Source: JBOHNS01 sp050730835 (GTDB lineage: Bacteria > Patescibacteriota > Saccharimonadia > Saccharimonadales > UBA4665). From it: a stretch of DNA of 18,766 bases. Every line of letters starts with the position of its first letter. Within the stretch, counting starts at the first letter, position 1. The stretch lies in assembly GCA_050730835.1 (NCBI GenBank), contig JBOHNS010000034.1, positions 1-18,766 on the forward strand, given 5' to 3'. The translations under genes were made by a program, and so were the position numbers. Of this stretch, positions 7,202 to 12,950 are shown piece after piece. The notes below the pieces were generated by a model, which saw only the letters and a list, made by a program, of their open reading frames with translations, made no database searches and was not told the DNA's origin.

Positions 7202-7864
7202 TTAGAAGCGCACGCGGCGCATTAATCTGTCGATATAATCGGGCTGATAATTTTCAATCGGCAAACATGCCTGCAAGACATTCATGATTTTCGGCTGGTC
7301 GTCGGGCGCAAAATAGATTGATAGCGGCGGCACAAACCGTTTCAGCGGCAACAGCAGAATGCTTGAAAAGGCGCCTTCATTGACAAGCGCAAACGATTTG
7401 AAGTCGCCAAAAGCATACAGCTTTTCGGCCACCGTCAAACCTCTGGCGTCCAGCTGATAATTCAAAACCCGCGGCTGACGCGCGGCATAATAGCCAAAAG
7501 CCAGCGCCACCAACGGCACCACGACGGTCGAGGCAATGCTGTGCGTCAAAAAATAACTGGCCGCCGCCAGAACAATCGCTACTAGCGCCAGCGCCGCGTA
7601 CCAGCCAACCGATTTTTTGTGCGCCACAAATTCCGAGGCCGACCAGGTTATTGGCTGAATTTCGGCGGGCTTTTCGCGCTCTGCCGGCGCATCAGCCGGG
7701 ACGTCGGACGTTAAATTATTGACCGGCGCGTTATCGGCCGCAAGATCTTTTTCCGATTTAAATTGCCAGGGCGAGGCCGGCGCTTCGTCCGCGGTGCCAC
7801 TGGCCGGCGCGCCAGACCCGGCTTGATTAGGCGACGTCGCTTGATCGGCTTTTTGCTCGTCCAT
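7202..7864 (-). CDS. Membrane protein with disordered N-terminus and PH-like C-terminal domain
   Basis: A 220-residue protein of unknown function. Residues 1-70 are Ala/Pro/Asp/Glu-rich and probably disordered. A short conserved-looking segment, ITWSASEFVAHKKSVGWY (about 71-88), precedes two transmembrane helices (about 87-107 and 111-128). The C-terminal cytoplasmic domain (about 133-220) starts with YQLDARGLTVAEKLYAF, a strand pattern resembling PH-like (bPH/YdbT-type) domains. There is no signal peptide. The start is supported by a promoter (TTGGAT, 17 bp, TAGAAT) ending 7 nt before the ATG. It is probably cotranscribed with the NRAMP-like gene 34 bp downstream. Confidence 0.6.
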   Translation of the reverse strand: MDEQKADQATSPNQAGSGAPASGTADEAPASPWQFKSEKDLAADNAPVNNLTSDVPADAPAEREKPAEIQPITWSASEFVAHKKSVGWYAALALVAIVLAAASYFLTHSIASTVVVPLVALAFGYYAARQPRVLNYQLDARGLTVAEKLYAFGDFKSFALVNEGAFSSILLLPLKRFVPPLSIYFAPDDQPKIMNVLQACLPIENYQPDYIDRLMRRVRF

Positions 7865-7871
7865 AAGCGTT

Positions 7872-7900
7872 ATTCTACACTGTAAAACTTAAAAATCCAA
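7872..7900 (-). promoter_or_regulatory. Promoter for the 7864 gene and NRAMP operon
   Basis: On the minus strand TTGGAT (7900-7895) and TAGAAT (7877-7872) are separated by 17 bp. The -10 ends exactly 7 nt before the ATG at 7864, implying a leaderless transcript. Confidence 0.55.
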
Positions 7901-7936
7901 AACTACTTTTATACATTTATTGGCTAATTACAAACT

Positions 7937-8680
7937 CTAGCGCTGCGCTTTGTGCTGCAGGTGGCCGCGCAATTTGGCCGCCCGCGGCAATATGTAAAAC
8001 GTCAGTATCAAGGCAAATAAAACCGCGAAGCCACACATGATGCTCGGAATTCCCCGCCGCGTTGACGGCTTAACCGTATTCGCCACAGCCGTCGGCACCA
8101 GAAAAATCAAATAGCCAACAATTAGTCCGCGCGCCATTTGCATTCGCTTGAGTCCTGGTTTGCCAGCCTTGAAAAATTCCTGCGCCCACTTAAATCCCAA
8201 CCCTATGGCCGTAAATAGCCAGCCGTAATAATAAATGCCGTACGCCAGCGCCAACCGATCGCCAATTTGAAAAATAACATAATTTCCGGTGCATTGATGG
8301 CCAATAAAAGCCGCGTGATAGCTCAAAAAATAAATAATAAAAACGCCCATCGTGGCGTAGCTCGCCGCCACTAACCGCCGCCCAGGCTTGCCGGCCAAAA
8401 GATGCAAAATGTGCAACCCGAGGGCCGGCATCAGCGTAATCGCCACAAACCCCAACCGCGACCAAATCACCGCCCGCGCACCAAACCCAGTGCAAACGTG
8501 ATATTCGCTGAGCTGAAAAAACGCCAGCCCTACCACAATTACAACCACCAGCCGCGTCAGCCGAGTCAGCTTGTAGCGCCAAAGCGTGTATAGCACCAAA
8601 ACTGACTCAATAATCAGCGTCGCAATCATCACCGGCGGCGAAAAACAATTTAGCCGCTGCCCGCTACCTCGTTTAAGCAT
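7937..8680 (-). CDS. Seven-helix membrane protein, histidine-kinase 7TM-like
   Basis: A 247-residue protein with about seven hydrophobic helices and a short basic C-terminal tail (AAKLRGHLQHKAQR). The order and spacing of helices resemble the N-terminal 7TM region found in some sensor histidine kinases, but there is no kinase domain here, so it stands alone. The pattern SEYHVCTGFGARAVIWSRLGFVAITLMPALGLH is typical of this type, as is the C-terminal pair of helices. Cysteines near residues 62 and 129 could lie outside. TATAAT at 8694-8689 ends 8 nt before the ATG, which supports the start. Function unknown; a membrane sensor or partner of another protein is only a guess. Confidence 0.55.
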   Translation of the reverse strand: MLKRGSGQRLNCFSPPVMIATLIIESVLVLYTLWRYKLTRLTRLVVVIVVGLAFFQLSEYHVCTGFGARAVIWSRLGFVAITLMPALGLHILHLLAGKPGRRLVAASYATMGVFIIYFLSYHAAFIGHQCTGNYVIFQIGDRLALAYGIYYYGWLFTAIGLGFKWAQEFFKAGKPGLKRMQMARGLIVGYLIFLVPTAVANTVKPSTRRGIPSIMCGFAVLFALILTFYILPRAAKLRGHLQHKAQR

Positions 8681-8688
8681 TAGCTACA

Positions 8689-8694
8689 ATTATA
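8689..8694 (-). promoter_or_regulatory. -10 element of the seven-helix gene
   Basis: A perfect TATAAT on the minus strand ends 8 nt before the start codon. No convincing -35 is seen. Confidence 0.4.
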
Positions 8695-8802
8695 TCAGCC
8701 TAGCGGCTAGCGTGTATTAGTTCTTGGCGTGTTTAGGTTACTAATTTCCAGCCAAATTGCCAGCGGCGATTGTTGCTATTGATTAGCAAAGACGATTTTG
8801 TT

Positions 8803-8818
8803 TGGCGGAGAGGGAGGG
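8803..8818 (-). repeat. Partial copy of the tRNA-Ser(GCU) 3' end
   Basis: The 16 nt TGGCGGAGAGGGAGGG are identical to 8979-8994, the CCA, acceptor and first T-arm bases of tRNA-Ser(GCU), in the same orientation 176 bp away. A second copy of a tRNA 3' end is the usual mark of an attachment site, but no integrase lies between. Confidence 0.5.
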
Positions 8819-8923
8819 GTATCGCGCGAGCTTAAAAGCTCGCACTCCTTCCTGCGGTACTCGCCAAAAATGTGCAAACACTTTTTTGGCTCCGTTCCTC
8901 GTCCGCCGAACCCTAAGGGGTTC
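8804..8923 (-). other. Cluster of nested hairpins, possible structured RNA or relic element
   Basis: GGCGGAGAGG (8804-8813) is complementary, with one bulge, to CCTCGTCCGCC (8897-8907). Inside lie GCGAGCTT/AAGCTCGC (8826-8833 with 8836-8843) and a 12-bp stem with one mismatch (8863-8874 with 8879-8890, loop CAAA). Just outside is GAACCC/GGGTTC (8908-8913 with 8918-8923). No open frame here looks coding. The 5' boundary repeats the 3' end of the neighbouring tRNA-Ser. The rest of 8695-8803 shows nothing I can identify. Confidence 0.45.
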
Positions 8924-8940
8924 TCATAATCTTTGTTCAG

Positions 8941-8980
8941 CAGTAAAAATAGACCCACAGAAATGGGTCTATTTTTACTG
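8941..8980 (-). terminator. Terminator of tRNA-Ser(GCU)
   Basis: A perfect 17-bp stem (8941-8957 with 8964-8980, loop CAGAAA) is GC-rich near the loop, with A5/T5 runs that can act on either strand. It begins within the encoded CCA of the tRNA, so it would end tRNA transcription directly at the mature 3' end. Confidence 0.75.
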
Positions 8981-9073
8981 GCGGAGAGGGAGGGATTCGA
9001 ACCCTCGCTGGAACTTAAAGCCCCACTATCAATTTAGCAAACTGACCCCTTATAGCCACTTGGGTACCTCTCC
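8979..9073 (-). tRNA. tRNA-Ser(GCU)
   Basis: Reading the minus strand from 9073, acceptor GGAGAGG pairs with CCTCTCC. The anticodon arm is TCAGT-TTGCTAA-ATTGA with anticodon GCT. A long variable arm, diagnostic of serine (or leucine) tRNA, follows, and then the T-arm GAGGG-TTCGAAT-CCCTC. Discriminator G and CCA are encoded (8979-8982). It reads AGC/AGU serine codons. An extended -10 (TGC TATAAT, -10 at 9184-9179) lies about 105 nt upstream. The leader between holds two CTTTAAGCTGC copies (9136 and 9154). Confidence 0.95.
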
Positions 9074-9240
9074 ATAAAATATGGGACAAACCTGCGGTTT
9101 TTCCCACCAGCGCGGTCAAAATGGAATACATTTTTCTTTAAGCTGCTCTTTTCCTTTAAGCTGCCACGCGCTTAATTGATTATAGCATAAAACCAGCTCG
9201 CTAACAGAGTAAATTATGTTATCCAAAAGTTCGCCAGTTT

Positions 9241-9672
9241 CTAGAGGACGCTGCTAAATGGGTTGACGACCTTTAATGATCCGAATTGGCGGTCGGCTTG
9301 CAAATCTTCACTATAGAGCGCCTGGCAGTTCAGGTCTATGGCGGCCTGGATAATTAAGGCGTCGTAGAATTTGAGCGAGTATCGCTCAAATAGTTCAACT
9401 GCGCGGCAATAAAAATCTAGGCTGGGAGCGTGGCGCCACAACCTGCTCATGGTTACTCGTAAATAATCTTTTAGGTCGGATGAGCTGATTAACTGCGCGT
9501 ATTTTGAGCCGGCAACGTTGCAAAATTCCTGAACCACTTGTGAGCTAACAGTGCCCTGGCCGCTGCTCAGGGCTTGACGGATCAAATCCTGCGCAATCTG
9601 CTGCTTAGACAGATTGTCGGGATCCTGGGCGTAGATAAAAATATTGGTATCTAAGAAAAAAGCTTGACTCAT
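9241..9672 (-). CDS. vapC: PIN-domain toxin, VapC family
   Basis: A 143-residue PIN-fold ribonuclease, the toxin half of a type II toxin-antitoxin pair. Family members cut tRNA or rRNA using Mg2+. The acidic metal-binding residues are visible: D8 in FLDTNIF, E49 in QVVQEFC, D104 in FYDALI and D123 in YSEDLQ. Length and motif spacing are normal, so it is probably intact. It follows the antitoxin gene by 24 bp, the usual order, and the two are surely cotranscribed. The pair lies between two tRNA-Ser genes, a typical landing place for accessory modules. Confidence 0.9.
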   Translation of the reverse strand: MSQAFFLDTNIFIYAQDPDNLSKQQIAQDLIRQALSSGQGTVSSQVVQEFCNVAGSKYAQLISSSDLKDYLRVTMSRLWRHAPSLDFYCRAVELFERYSLKFYDALIIQAAIDLNCQALYSEDLQADRQFGSLKVVNPFSSVL

Positions 9673-9696
9673 ATTTAAGATATTTAAGAGCCGGGC

Positions 9697-9915
9697 TTAA
9701 CGCTCGTTCATTTCTTCGCGGGTGAATTTGCGACCGGGTCGGACATAATCCAAGCGTTTCATCAAAGCGTCATATTCTGCTACGGCCTGTTTGCGAGCCG
9801 CGACCTGCGCTAACCATTCTCGAAAAAGATCGTTGAGTGTGGTGTGCTGCCGCGCCGCTTGTTGGCGCGCCTCACTGATCAGTTTTTCGTCGGCCGATAA
9901 AGTGATGTTTTTCAT
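9697..9915 (-). CDS. vapB: VapB-type antitoxin
   Basis: A 72-residue antitoxin for the downstream PIN toxin. Its N-terminus (KNITLSADEKLISEARQQAARQHTTLNDLFREWL) fits a ribbon-helix-helix DNA-binding domain: one beta strand, then two helices. The charged C-terminal part (about 50-72) would wrap the toxin. I chose the ATG at 9915 over the in-frame ATG at 9951, because a promoter pair (TTGATT and TACACT) lies between 9951 and 9923 and the product then begins at the canonical strand. The pair is likely autoregulated, and a GTGTACAC palindrome (9924-9931) overlaps the -10. Confidence 0.85.
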   Translation of the reverse strand: MKNITLSADEKLISEARQQAARQHTTLNDLFREWLAQVAARKQAVAEYDALMKRLDYVRPGRKFTREEMNER

Positions 9916-9922
9916 AAAATAT

Positions 9923-9951
9923 AGTGTACACGAAAATAGTGCAAGAATCAA
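9923..9951 (-). promoter_or_regulatory. vapBC promoter and palindromic operator
   Basis: TTGATT (9951-9946) and TACACT (9928-9923) are separated by 17 bp, and the -10 ends 7 nt before the ATG at 9915. The perfect palindrome GTGTACAC at 9924-9931 overlaps the -10 and is a natural site for the ribbon-helix-helix antitoxin. Confidence 0.5.
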
Positions 9952-10059
9952 TCCAAAACTTGGCGGAACAGACAGGCCTGGAACTTTATGGGTCTTTCGA
10001 CTGGCTTTACTCGCTCAGGATCATTCTCAAATCTCTCGTCTTGCCATAAGCTTGTCGAA

Positions 10060-10151
10060 TGGCGGAAGGGGTGGGATTCGAACCCACGGACCTATTGCTA
10101 GGTCTCCGGTTTTCAAGACCGGTGCACTCGACCAGACTATGCGACCCTTCC
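10060..10151 (-). tRNA. tRNA-Ser(UGA)
   Basis: From 10151 on the minus strand, acceptor GGAAGGG pairs with CCCTTCC. The D-stem is GCA/TGC. The anticodon arm is CCGGT-CTTGAAA-ACCGG with anticodon TGA. A long variable arm contains ACCTAGCAATAGGT, and the T-arm is GTGGG-TTCGAAT-CCCAC. Discriminator G and CCA are encoded. It reads UCN-type serine codons, mainly UCA. No clear terminator follows. The downstream gap (9952-10059) holds no gene, only short words such as CTTTCGACT and CGCTCAGGATCA. Confidence 0.95.
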
Positions 10152-10165
10152 ATTTGTAGTTTGCG

Positions 10166-10274
10166 ACGGTTTAACGCTACAAGATAAATATTATATCTTG
10201 TAGCTACTTGGTCAAGCCGTTTCAGGCTTGACTGGCATCAAGACCGTTACCATCGACCACTCGGTCACCCTTCC
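10166..10274 (-). pseudogene. Broken tRNA-Ser(UGA): intact 5' half with 65-nt insertion
   Basis: From 10274 on the minus strand, 37 nt reproduce a perfect tRNA-Ser 5' half: acceptor strand GGAAGGG (the same as in the neighbouring tRNA), D-arm ACC-GAGTGGTCGAT-GGT, anticodon strand ACGGT and CTTGA ending in anticodon TGA. Then 65 nt intervene (10237-10173) with two perfect hairpins: 10211-10218/10225-10232 and 10176-10186/10194-10204. AAACCGT (10172-10166) follows, which would complete the anticodon loop and stem. The variable arm, T-arm and 3' acceptor are missing. The next tRNA starts 14 nt later. Confidence 0.6.
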
Positions 10275-10283
10275 TCAAATCCA

Positions 10284-10289
10284 ATTATA
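10284..10289 (-). promoter_or_regulatory. Extended -10 before the broken tRNA-Ser
   Basis: On the minus strand TGT plus TATAAT (an extended -10) ends 9 nt before the first base of the 5' half tRNA. It could drive a transcript through the half-tRNA, the hairpins and the complete tRNA-Ser(UGA). Confidence 0.45.
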
Positions 10290-10379
10290 ACAAAGAGTAA
10301 ATATATGCCCGACACCAAAACTAACTAATTTAAAAACGTTTGTTACAAAATGTGCCCGATCGAGTATAAATTGAAACGT

Positions 10380-11051
10380 TTAGGCTTGGGCGAAAACTGC
10401 GGCGTCGACGGTTTTGGCGCCGGCGGATTTGAGGGTTCGAGAGGCGGCTTCAATTGTGGCGCCTGTTGTTAAAACGTCATCAACTAAAATGATGTGACTG
10501 CCGGCTATAATTTTTGGGCGGCAGGGCACAAAAGCGTGTTCCAGTTGCTTGATGCGGATGGCACCTTTGCTGCCGACTTGGCGGCTTTGGCCGCGGCGAA
10601 TTAACAGTTTTCCGTATTTAGCGCCAGTACCTTGCGCTAGAGTTCGGGCAATTAACTCCGCTTGGTCGTAGCCGCGCTGGCGCACCCGCGAGCTGGCTGT
10701 CGGCACGGCCACGATTATTGTTTCCGGCACAAGTTCTGGCATGACTTTTGCCAGTCTGGCTGCCGTTACGTCGGCCGCCGCGCCGGCGCGGCCAAATTTC
10801 AATCGACCAATCAGCGCCTGCGCCGCGCCGTCATATTCAGCGCCAACCCAAACCCGCCCAAGCGGGCTGACTTTGCGGCACTTATTGCAAGTTTTACAAC
10901 CTTCAGACAAAACGCGGCAGCGATAGCAACGCTCCGGCAGCGGCGGAAAAGCTCCAGCTCGGCAGTTTATGCACAGCAAGTTGCCGGCCGCGCCGCAAAC
11001 CACGCAATAATGCGGCGCAATTACAGATATCAGTCGTTCGATACTAGACAT
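10380..11051 (-). CDS. comF: ComF family phosphoribosyltransferase-like competence protein
   Basis: A 223-residue cytoplasmic protein. The N-terminus has three zinc-ribbon-like cysteine groups: C16/C19/C27/C30, then C42/C45 and C52/C55/C58. The rest is a type I phosphoribosyltransferase fold with VPTASSRVRQRGYDQAELIA (117-136), the Q157-containing loop, and the PRPP-binding signature VDDVLTTGAT (190-199). ComF is needed for uptake of transforming DNA in several bacteria, probably helping move single strands across the inner membrane with the ComFA helicase. Its partner genes are not in this window. It is divergent from hsp20 with a 135-bp shared control region. AAACGTTT occurs at 10334-10341 and 10374-10381, the second touching the stop codon. 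Confidence 0.9.
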   Translation of the reverse strand: MSSIERLISVIAPHYCVVCGAAGNLLCINCRAGAFPPLPERCYRCRVLSEGCKTCNKCRKVSPLGRVWVGAEYDGAAQALIGRLKFGRAGAAADVTAARLAKVMPELVPETIIVAVPTASSRVRQRGYDQAELIARTLAQGTGAKYGKLLIRRGQSRQVGSKGAIRIKQLEHAFVPCRPKIIAGSHIILVDDVLTTGATIEAASRTLKSAGAKTVDAAVFAQA

Positions 11052-11088
11052 TGTTGTAATTATTCTGTTGTAAATAATTCTTTTATGG

Positions 11089-11118
11089 TTGCGGTTAGCC
11101 GCTCGGCTAAGTTATACT
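11089..11118 (+). promoter_or_regulatory. hsp20 promoter with dyad in the spacer
   Basis: TTGCGG (11089-11094) and TATACT (11113-11118) are separated by 18 bp. The spacer is almost filled by a perfect dyad, TTAGCCG (11095-11101), CT, CGGCTAA (11104-11110). This is a good position for a repressor. The TTAGC/GCTAA ends recall the HrcA CIRCE site, but the spacing differs. Confidence 0.55.
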
Positions 11119-11186
11119 GCCAATAAGACAAAAACTCAAGCAATAGCATTTTAAGTTATAAGCTAAACACTCGGAGGGTAACCACT

Positions 11187-11660
11187 ATGGCGCGAAGAAG
11201 CCATGACAATGATCTTTTAATGGAAGAAGATGAATTAACCGCCGCCTTTTTGGGCGACGACGATTCGGCAGGATCGACAACTATCGACCCGACACAACCG
11301 GCCGCCGCGCAAGACGATTGGGATGAAGACGAAGCCGTGCAAGGCCAATTGGCCGTCGACGTCTACGAAACCCGCGAGCGCCTGGTCGTCAAAGCCCGCA
11401 CCGCCGGCGTCAACAAAGCCGACCTAGACGTCAGCGTTTCCGATAACACGCTCAGCATCCGCGGCACGCTGGCCGCCAACGAAGAAGATGTCGAAAACTA
11501 TTTCGTCCAGGAATGCTACTGGGGCGAATTTTCGCGCAGCATCGTGCTGCCCGTGCCAATCAAAGAGGACGAAACCGAAGCCGTCCTAAAAGACGGCGTT
11601 CTAACCGTCAGCTTCACCAAAGTCAAGCAAGAAACCGTCAAAAAGATCCAGATCCTTTAA
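11187..11660 (+). CDS. hsp20: Small heat shock protein, Hsp20/alpha-crystallin family
   Basis: A 157-residue ATP-independent chaperone that holds unfolding proteins in the cytoplasm. An acidic N-terminal arm (about 1-50, rich in Asp/Glu) precedes the alpha-crystallin domain (about 51-148) with LAVDVYETRERLVVKA, the LSIRG strand and the signature AVLKDGVLTVSF. The C-terminus ends KKIQIL and contains the I-x-I assembly motif. The start is certain: GGAGGG (11173-11178) lies 8 nt before the ATG, and the codons are GC-rich and uniform, as in a highly expressed gene. A dyad in the promoter spacer suggests repression that is relieved by stress. A strong bidirectional terminator stands at 11862-11893. 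Confidence 0.92.
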   Translation: MARRSHDNDLLMEEDELTAAFLGDDDSAGSTTIDPTQPAAAQDDWDEDEAVQGQLAVDVYETRERLVVKARTAGVNKADLDVSVSDNTLSIRGTLAANEEDVENYFVQECYWGEFSRSIVLPVPIKEDETEAVLKDGVLTVSFTKVKQETVKKIQIL

Positions 11661-11680
11661 GATTCTGATATAGGAATTTC

Positions 11681-11851
11681 GTGCTTCACTTCAGCTCAAT
11701 TTGGAGTCGCAAGCCTTTGATAGACAGAATAAGAATTAAGGAACAAGAAATAGCGCTAGAGCTTTTGCGTGCTATTTTTAGCTTAATTATTGGACAGTTA
11801 TTGCCAACGGAAGTTTTCCTCGCTACCAAGAATAAAGCAAAATGCGCTTGA
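11681..11851 (+). CDS. Possible 56-residue small protein
   Basis: GTG at 11681 to TGA at 11849-11851, with AGGA (11672-11675) five nt upstream as a weak ribosome site. A TTG at 11717 would give 44 residues. The product has a basic start, a helical charged middle (DRIRIKEQEIALELLRAIF) and a hydrophobic part (IFSLIIGQLLP), ending in a lysine-rich tail. It could be a membrane-associated peptide. The length is not significant by chance alone and I recognise no family. It lies between hsp20 and the bidirectional terminator. Confidence 0.22.
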   Translation: MLHFSSIWSRKPLIDRIRIKEQEIALELLRAIFSLIIGQLLPTEVFLATKNKAKCA

Positions 11852-11861
11852 GCCACACAGC

Positions 11862-11893
11862 AAAAATCCGGACATATTCTTTCCGGATTTTTT
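11862..11893. terminator. Bidirectional rho-independent terminator
   Basis: AAAAATCCGG (11862-11871) and CCGGATTTTT (11883-11892) pair across an 11-nt loop, with an A-run on one side and a T6 run on the other. It serves hsp20 on the plus strand and the pilin operon on the minus strand, which converge here. Confidence 0.85.
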
Positions 11894-11919
11894 GGCAGTG
11901 AAAGTTTTTGTCGAGACTT

Positions 11920-12378
11920 TTAGGTAATAGTGGTACTGCCGCCAGAAATTTTAGCCAGGACGAAATGTACCACAATTTGTGCCAGAGCTACGATTACCAG
12001 GCCGATTAAGGCATACAAAATCGTGTTTTTGGCACCGCTCACAGCGTTCGATTCGCCGCCAGAGACAACGTATTTCAGACCGCCAACGATAATCATGATC
12101 ACTGAAGCTATACCCACGATAACTGAAAATATATTCACAATCGCTTTGGCTAAATTGCTCAGCTGAGTTACTGATTTAGTGTTATCGCTAGTGTTGGATG
12201 TACAGCTGCTATTGCCGCTGCCAAGACTAAGGTCCGCGCCGGTAGTAGCACACTTACTTAGTGCTTGCTGCGTGGACTGGGCATGAGCCGTGCCGACGCT
12301 AGCTATGGCTGGAGCCAGTATCACGGCCGCGCCGCTGGCGATTAATAATGCGTTTTTTAATTTTTTTAACTTTAACAT
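11920..12378 (-). CDS. T4SS pilin-like protein 1 (VirB2/TrbC type), probable major pilin
   Basis: A 152-residue protein. A signal peptide with AHAQ ends near residue 33. A short Ser/Thr/Asn-rich ectodomain holds two cysteines (C43 and C59). Two transmembrane helices (82-105 and 117-142) are joined by a short polar loop. The core VIMIIVGGLKYVVSGG, then GAKNTILYALIGL and HFVL, matches the TrbC/VirB2-like T4SS pilin family found in Patescibacteria. VirB2 subunits polymerise with lipid into conjugative pili. Among the six paralogs this one has the best Shine-Dalgarno (AAGGAAGG, 12384-12391, five nt before the ATG) and its own strong promoters, so it is probably made in the largest amount. It is closest to paralog 2 in sequence. 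Confidence 0.85.
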   Translation of the reverse strand: MLKLKKLKNALLIASGAAVILAPAIASVGTAHAQSTQQALSKCATTGADLSLGSGNSSCTSNTSDNTKSVTQLSNLAKAIVNIFSVIVGIASVIMIIVGGLKYVVSGGESNAVSGAKNTILYALIGLVIVALAQIVVHFVLAKISGGSTTIT

Positions 12379-12399
12379 AGTTTCCTTCCTTATGGTTTA

Positions 12400-12448
12400 T
12401 TTATAGCATATTGGTTTCGGTTATAGCAAGACTTATTATAAATCTCAA
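12400..12448 (-). promoter_or_regulatory. Tandem promoters of pilin 1
   Basis: On the minus strand TTGAGA (12448-12443), 17 bp, TATAAC (12425-12420) is followed by TTGCTA (12429-12424), 18 bp, TATAAA (12405-12400) with an extended TG. They lie in the only gap larger than 15 bp in the pilin array. Confidence 0.6.
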
Positions 12449-12465
12449 GCATGCCATAATGCAAG

Positions 12466-12945
12466 CTAAGATCCTCCGGGCAAGTTATTAAGCACGAAAT
12501 GGACAATTATCTGCGCCAGCACGGCGATGATGAGGCCGATGATGGCGTAAAGAATGGTGTTTTTGGCGCCGCTGGCAGCCTGGGCGTCGCCGGCCGAAAC
12601 AACGTATTTTAGTCCGCCGACGATAATCATGATGACGGCCACGATGCCGACGATAATGCTCAAAACATTGACGATAGATTTCGCGACACTGGATAAATTT
12701 ATGCCACTGCCCGTACAGCCGCTGCTGGAACCGTTGCTGCCAGTTTGACCGAGACCGGCACCGGCGCTAGCGGCTGCGCCGGCACCAGAACTTGAAGCGC
12801 CGCCAGAGCTATTACCAGAAGCCGTGCCAACGCCCTGACAAGCATCTTGCGCAGCGCTCAATGCGCTGGCCGGCGTCGGCAAGCTAATCGAAAATATGCC
12901 GCCCACCAACGCCATCACGGTCAAAATAATAGTTAGTTGCTTCAT
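12466..12945 (-). CDS. T4SS pilin-like protein 2
   Basis: A 159-residue paralog. A signal peptide covers about 1-29. A low-complexity Gly/Ser/Ala ectodomain (about 37-80) is bounded by two cysteines, C36 and C77. The same two-helix core follows (VIMIIVGGLKYVVSAGD, GAKNTILYAIIGL, HFVL). The core is nearly identical to pilin 1, so the two could enter one filament, while the ectodomain is unrelated and flexible. The gene starts 5 bp after the stop of pilin 3 and is translated from the same mRNA. An 87-bp gap with promoters separates it from pilin 1. Confidence 0.85.
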   Translation of the reverse strand: MKQLTIILTVMALVGGIFSISLPTPASALSAAQDACQGVGTASGNSSGGASSSGAGAAASAGAGLGQTGSNGSSSGCTGSGINLSSVAKSIVNVLSIIVGIVAVIMIIVGGLKYVVSAGDAQAASGAKNTILYAIIGLIIAVLAQIIVHFVLNNLPGGS

Positions 12946-12950
12946 AATAA

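Noticed and set aside
8776..8958. 60-codon open frame on the minus strand
   Set aside because: It lies across the hairpin cluster and terminator stem, and its composition follows the inverted repeats rather than a protein pattern.
8802..9077. 91-codon open frame on the plus strand
   Set aside because: It runs through the antisense of tRNA-Ser(GCU) and the terminator. The apparent GRDSNPRWN peptide is the T-arm sequence read as codons.
9952..10059. Words CTTTCGACT, CGCTCAGGATCA and AAGCTTGTCGAA resembling widespread intergenic repeat words
   Set aside because: Only one degraded occurrence is present in the window, so a repeat family cannot be supported from this sequence alone.
9791..10159. 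122-codon open frame on the plus strand
   Set aside because: It crosses vapB antisense and tRNA-Ser(UGA) antisense. The GGIRTHGP peptide is a known artefact of tRNA-Ser genes.
10173..10237. Group I intron in the broken tRNA-Ser
   Set aside because: At 65 nt the insert is far too short for a group I core, and only two simple hairpins are seen.
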